The position numbers and the translations under genes are program-made. From JAFMKE01 sp964655225 (GTDB lineage: Bacteria; Bacteroidota; Bacteroidia; Chitinophagales; UBA8649), in the NCBI GenBank assembly GCA_964655225.1, contig CAZZMB010000052.1, positions 1 to 10,411 of the forward strand: a stretch of 10,411 bases of DNA, in the 5' to 3' direction. Under the pieces are notes generated by a model. That model had not been told where the DNA came from, did no database searches, and was given only the letters and a program-made list of their open reading frames with translations. Below, piece by piece: positions 7,662-10,411 of this stretch (positions are counted from its first letter, which is position 1; the number at the start of each line of letters is the position of its first letter).

Positions 7662-7691
7662 AAGTTCTTGCCTAAAAACGCTGGTGTTTAA

Positions 7692-8912
7692 TTATGCTTC
7701 TAAATTGCGGTCAAATCCAAATTCATCCATAACCGCACCCAATTGATCGTTTATGGTTGATTTGCTCATTCCATATTGAGCAAGTGAGTAGGTGTGTTTG
7801 GATTTATATTTTTTACTTTCTGAAACATACTGGTCCAGTTCATCGCTAAATTTTTTTGTGATTTTAAAAGAAAAATGCTCGTAGATTTTTTGGGCAGTTG
7901 CCGTTGGGTTTTTAATGGTATTATCGTACTTAATGATCAATAAGTTTTTAGGGTTGATAACCGCTCGTTGTTCGTTAATGTAGGAATAATAATTAATGGC
8001 TATTTGAGCAAAATCTCTTGATTCTTCACTGTCATCTTTGATGTCTTGACTGTGCACTTTCCATGGGCCAGCAAACATGCTAACAACAGACGGCACGGCC
8101 TTATAGGGGTGGCGAACTGGATAAATAATTTTTGCATTAGGAAAACAATCCAAAATAAAGTTCAACCTTCCCGTTGAGAAAACATTTTTAATCAAAAGAG
8201 TCTTCTCTGGACTGCTCGCATATACAATGCGCTTTAGGCTTGTTATATAAAACTCTTTAATTTTTGCTTGTATTGTGGGGTCGCTATTATCTAAAACATC
8301 TAAATAAGACAGTTTAGCCGCCCAGGGGGATAGTAAAATTAACGCAGGCGAATACGCGGCAATCGTAAACAAAGCCTCATCTTCTTCTGAGCGATCAAAC
8401 CCCATGGGGTGTACGTCTTTCCATCCACCAAAAATCAAATCAGACAAACGTTTAAATGCGCGGTGTAAAAAGCCGCCTATTTTTGAATCTAATGCGGCAA
8501 TTTTTTGAATCATTTTGATGTAAAAAACCGATGGAAGTAGGGTGTGGTATAGTAAAGTAAAAGTATACCGGTCTTTGTCTAAGCAGAGAAGCCGGTGTAA
8601 AAAGGTGGTCCCGCATCGTGGGTTGCTAATTATAAAGACTGGATCGGATAAATCTACGTCTTTATAACCTCTAAAAAAAATTTCGTCCATTAACCTTCCA
8701 AGAGATATAATAAGCACCCCAAACAGGTGTAAGCTTAATAAAAGAATTGTAAATAGAACTCGAGGGAAACTGAAGTGTTTAACGCAATTAAGATAGGCTA
8801 ATCTTAAAACTGTTTGATGGTGAAAATAAAAAATTGATGGTGTAAGTACTGTCATATATTTTATATTACAAGGCAAAGAGAAAGTATTTTCAAGTAATAT
8901 CCAAACATCCAT
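7692..8912 (-). CDS. Sulfotransferase family protein (PAPS-dependent, membrane-associated)
   Basis: This protein of up to 406 residues is predicted to transfer a sulfonate group from PAPS to an unidentified acceptor. The 5'-phosphosulfate-binding loop is NPRCGTTFLHRLL (97-109). The 3'-phosphate motif is YPVRHPYKAVPSVVS (264-278), with R267 and S275. The DRSEEDE segment (173-179) and the C-terminal HTYSLAQYGM (373-382) with DEFGFD are typical of the bacterial Sulfotransfer_3-like group. A hydrophobic segment at about 52-72 may anchor it to the inner membrane with the catalytic domain in the cytoplasm. The true start may be the internal ATG at 8855 (387 residues): the first 19 residues show no family feature and the sequence after it, TPSIFYFHH, looks like a family N-terminus. 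It converges with the exonuclease gene, 30 bp between stops, and diverges from the oxidoreductase gene. Likely acceptors (lipid or glycan) cannot be told from the sequence. Confidence 0.88.
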   Translation of the reverse strand: MDVWILLENTFSLPCNIKYMTVLTPSIFYFHHQTVLRLAYLNCVKHFSFPRVLFTILLLSLHLFGVLIISLGRLMDEIFFRGYKDVDLSDPVFIISNPRCGTTFLHRLLCLDKDRYTFTLLYHTLLPSVFYIKMIQKIAALDSKIGGFLHRAFKRLSDLIFGGWKDVHPMGFDRSEEDEALFTIAAYSPALILLSPWAAKLSYLDVLDNSDPTIQAKIKEFYITSLKRIVYASSPEKTLLIKNVFSTGRLNFILDCFPNAKIIYPVRHPYKAVPSVVSMFAGPWKVHSQDIKDDSEESRDFAQIAINYYSYINEQRAVINPKNLLIIKYDNTIKNPTATAQKIYEHFSFKITKKFSDELDQYVSESKKYKSKHTYSLAQYGMSKSTINDQLGAVMDEFGFDRNLEA

Positions 8913-8937
8913 CTTTAATTGTTATGCTTAAAAGTCT

Positions 8938-8945
8938 TACCTTTA
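8938..8945 (+). promoter_or_regulatory. Candidate -7 promoter element for the copper/cytochrome gene
   Basis: TACCTTTA fits TAnnTTTG at seven of eight positions, with a TTG 16 bases upstream (8919-8921), close to the Bacteroidota -33/-7 spacing. It would give a leader of about 15 nt before the ATG at 8966. It lies between two divergent genes. Support is by pattern only. Confidence 0.3.
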
Positions 8946-8965
8946 GAAAAATAAACCTATTTCCA

Positions 8966-10411
8966 ATGAAAACAACATTTACCCATCTGTCTTTCTTTCT
9001 TTTCTCATCCGCACTATATGCACAGACAACCTATCAAGAAGTTTACTCTATTTTCCAAACCAATTGCGCTACAGCCTATTGCCACAGCAACGGAAGTAAA
9101 GCGGGCTCTTTAGATCTTGAGGGTCTGGGGGTGAGTGTCTTAGATAAACAAATGGATGTTCATACAAATATCTTCAAAGGAACTCCCGGCAACAGTGCTG
9201 CTGCAGCTAAAAACAATTATACAATTTATCCCGGGGATCCATACCGAAGTTTTTTATTTAGGAAAATTAATAATGGTTTTTCTGATGACACCCCCTTAGG
9301 ACCTAATGAAGGAAACCATATGCCTGCCGGTGGAAATTTAACAGATTATGAAAAGGAAGTTATTCGCCAGTGGATTGTTTATGGGGCAAATAGTGGGGCA
9401 GATGAAGTAGATTTAAGCTTGGTTAATGAGTTTTATACAAATGGTGGTGTTGAGTCAATACCGGCAGCCATTGAACCTCCAGCGGAGGGTGAGGGTTTTC
9501 AAATACATTTGGGGCCCTATTTTATTGAGCCCGGTGCTGAAGTGGAGTATATGTCAAAATACGAACCTCTCCTTGATGGTACAACTGAAATTATAAAGTT
9601 TCAAACAGAGATGGGTTCTTATTCGCACCATTATATTGTGTATGATTTTTCTAACGGGGCAAGTACGGGTTTTGACCCAAACACCGTTCCTTATGGTTTA
9701 CGAGACAACCTTGCTTTTGATGGCAAGAGTTTTGTTTTGACGGAGCAATATTCTAACACCCTTGAAACCCCTAAAGGAACCGCTTTCAGGTGGGATGATA
9801 ACACTGTGTTAGATTTAAATAGCCATTACATTAATTATTCGAGCACGCAGGTGCTTAAGTGTGAGGTATATTTAAATGTTTATACGCAAGAGAGTGGAAC
9901 TGCTGCACAGGTTATGCGCTCTCAACTTGTGCCCAATACAAATATTCCCATTCCCAACGATGGTCAGGATGTCACTTTTAATTATCCTTTTAGTTTGCCA
10001 GCGGACATCAACCTTTATGTTTGGGGGGTAGTTTCTCACACTCACCAATACGGAAAAGATTTCAACATATATAACCGTAACCTAGATGGTTCTCAAGGTG
10101 CACAGGTCTATGACGGAGGTTGTGCAAATGGTATACCGGGTTGCGCTGTTGAAGATTTTGATTATCAACACCTGCCGTTTCGTTTCTTCGAACCCTTCCT
10201 TGAAGTTGACGCACAAAAAGGAATTATAGCTGAGGCAACCTATAATAATGATGGGCCAGTGCCCGTTGATTGGGGATTAACCTCTGATGATGAAATGATG
10301 ATATTTGTTATCTTTTTCACCTTAGACACCGCTGGAATAGAAATGTATGAAAATCTAGATACGAGTACTGGGGTTCGAGAGGGTTTAAATAACAGGGCTG
10401 AGGTGTTGTTT
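8966..10411 (+). CDS. Exported cytochrome c-like / copper type II monooxygenase-like protein, 3' partial
   Basis: The frame is open from ATG 8966 to the window edge (482 codons, no stop), so the C-terminus is missing. Residues 1-20 are a signal peptide (ending SALYAQ). About 22-145 resembles the planctomycete-type cytochrome c domain: heme motif CATAYCH (34-40, CX4CH rather than CXXCH), YPGDPYRSFLFRKI, and NHMPAGG with a candidate axial Met M119, then IRQWIVYGA. About 175-455 resembles the copper type II ascorbate-dependent monooxygenases (PHM/DBM). Candidate CuH ligands are H221-H222 (SYSHHYIVYD) and H287 (LNSHYIN); candidate CuM ligands are H358 and H360 (VSHTHQYG) and M444 or M445 (SDDEMMIF). 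Known family chemistry is O2-dependent hydroxylation with external electrons; that the fused heme domain supplies them is inference. The last residues, NNRAEVLF, resemble the lead-in to a T9SS YPNP sorting tail, which would lie just past the edge. The substrate is unknown. Confidence 0.85.
   Translation, partial: MKTTFTHLSFFLFSSALYAQTTYQEVYSIFQTNCATAYCHSNGSKAGSLDLEGLGVSVLDKQMDVHTNIFKGTPGNSAAAAKNNYTIYPGDPYRSFLFRKINNGFSDDTPLGPNEGNHMPAGGNLTDYEKEVIRQWIVYGANSGADEVDLSLVNEFYTNGGVESIPAAIEPPAEGEGFQIHLGPYFIEPGAEVEYMSKYEPLLDGTTEIIKFQTEMGSYSHHYIVYDFSNGASTGFDPNTVPYGLRDNLAFDGKSFVLTEQYSNTLETPKGTAFRWDDNTVLDLNSHYINYSSTQVLKCEVYLNVYTQESGTAAQVMRSQLVPNTNIPIPNDGQDVTFNYPFSLPADINLYVWGVVSHTHQYGKDFNIYNRNLDGSQGAQVYDGGCANGIPGCAVEDFDYQHLPFRFFEPFLEVDAQKGIIAEATYNNDGPVPVDWGLTSDDEMMIFVIFFTLDTAGIEMYENLDTSTGVREGLNNRAEVLF

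Noticed and set aside
7662..7691. Terminator between the convergent exonuclease and sulfotransferase genes
   Set aside because: Only a weak 5-bp stem (AAACG/TGTTT around CTGG) with no proper T-tract is visible; not strong enough to annotate.

Overview
The window looks like chromosomal DNA of a Bacteroidota species, probably a Flavobacteriales-type environmental or marine bacterium. The DNA is AT-rich. One complete secreted protein carries a C-terminal type IX secretion (T9SS) sorting domain. MurF and alanine racemase are fused in one polypeptide, which is typical of this phylum. Starts are preceded by A-rich leaders rather than strong Shine-Dalgarno sites. Genus cannot be told from this sequence.

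Layout: positions 1-343 hold no confirmed gene, but they contain a TAnnTTTG-type promoter match, a 32-codon ORF that opens like the next gene, and a hairpin terminator. Together these could form a short transcript of about 190 nt. Positions 344-3052 (+) encode a 902-residue modular secreted protein (signal peptide, PKD domain, SprB-type repeats, later beta domains, T9SS tail) that ends at a strong terminator. On the minus strand, 6301-5654 (putative outer-membrane beta-barrel protein) and 5631-3136 (MurF-Alr fusion) are 22 bp apart and probably co-transcribed. Divergent from them, 6357-7661 (+) encodes a DEDDh exonuclease joined to a GIY-YIG-like domain that seems to have lost key catalytic residues. 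A sulfotransferase-family gene (minus, 8912-7692) converges on it. The right end (8966 to the edge, +) is a 3'-truncated gene for a secreted protein with an N-terminal cytochrome c-like CX4CH domain and a copper type II (PHM/DBM-like) monooxygenase region in which all six expected copper-ligand positions can be pointed to.

Functionally the window mixes cell-envelope biosynthesis (MurF-Alr), envelope or surface proteins (beta-barrel candidate, T9SS adhesin-like protein, exported cytochrome-copper oxidoreductase), a nucleic-acid exonuclease and a sulfotransferase. Apart from the two-gene minus-strand unit, gene orientation alternates, so the genes are not evidently one pathway. I see no mobile element, CRISPR array, tRNA or rRNA. 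The points most worth a second look are the cytochrome-PHM fusion, the degenerate GIY-YIG domain and the possible small transcript at the left end.
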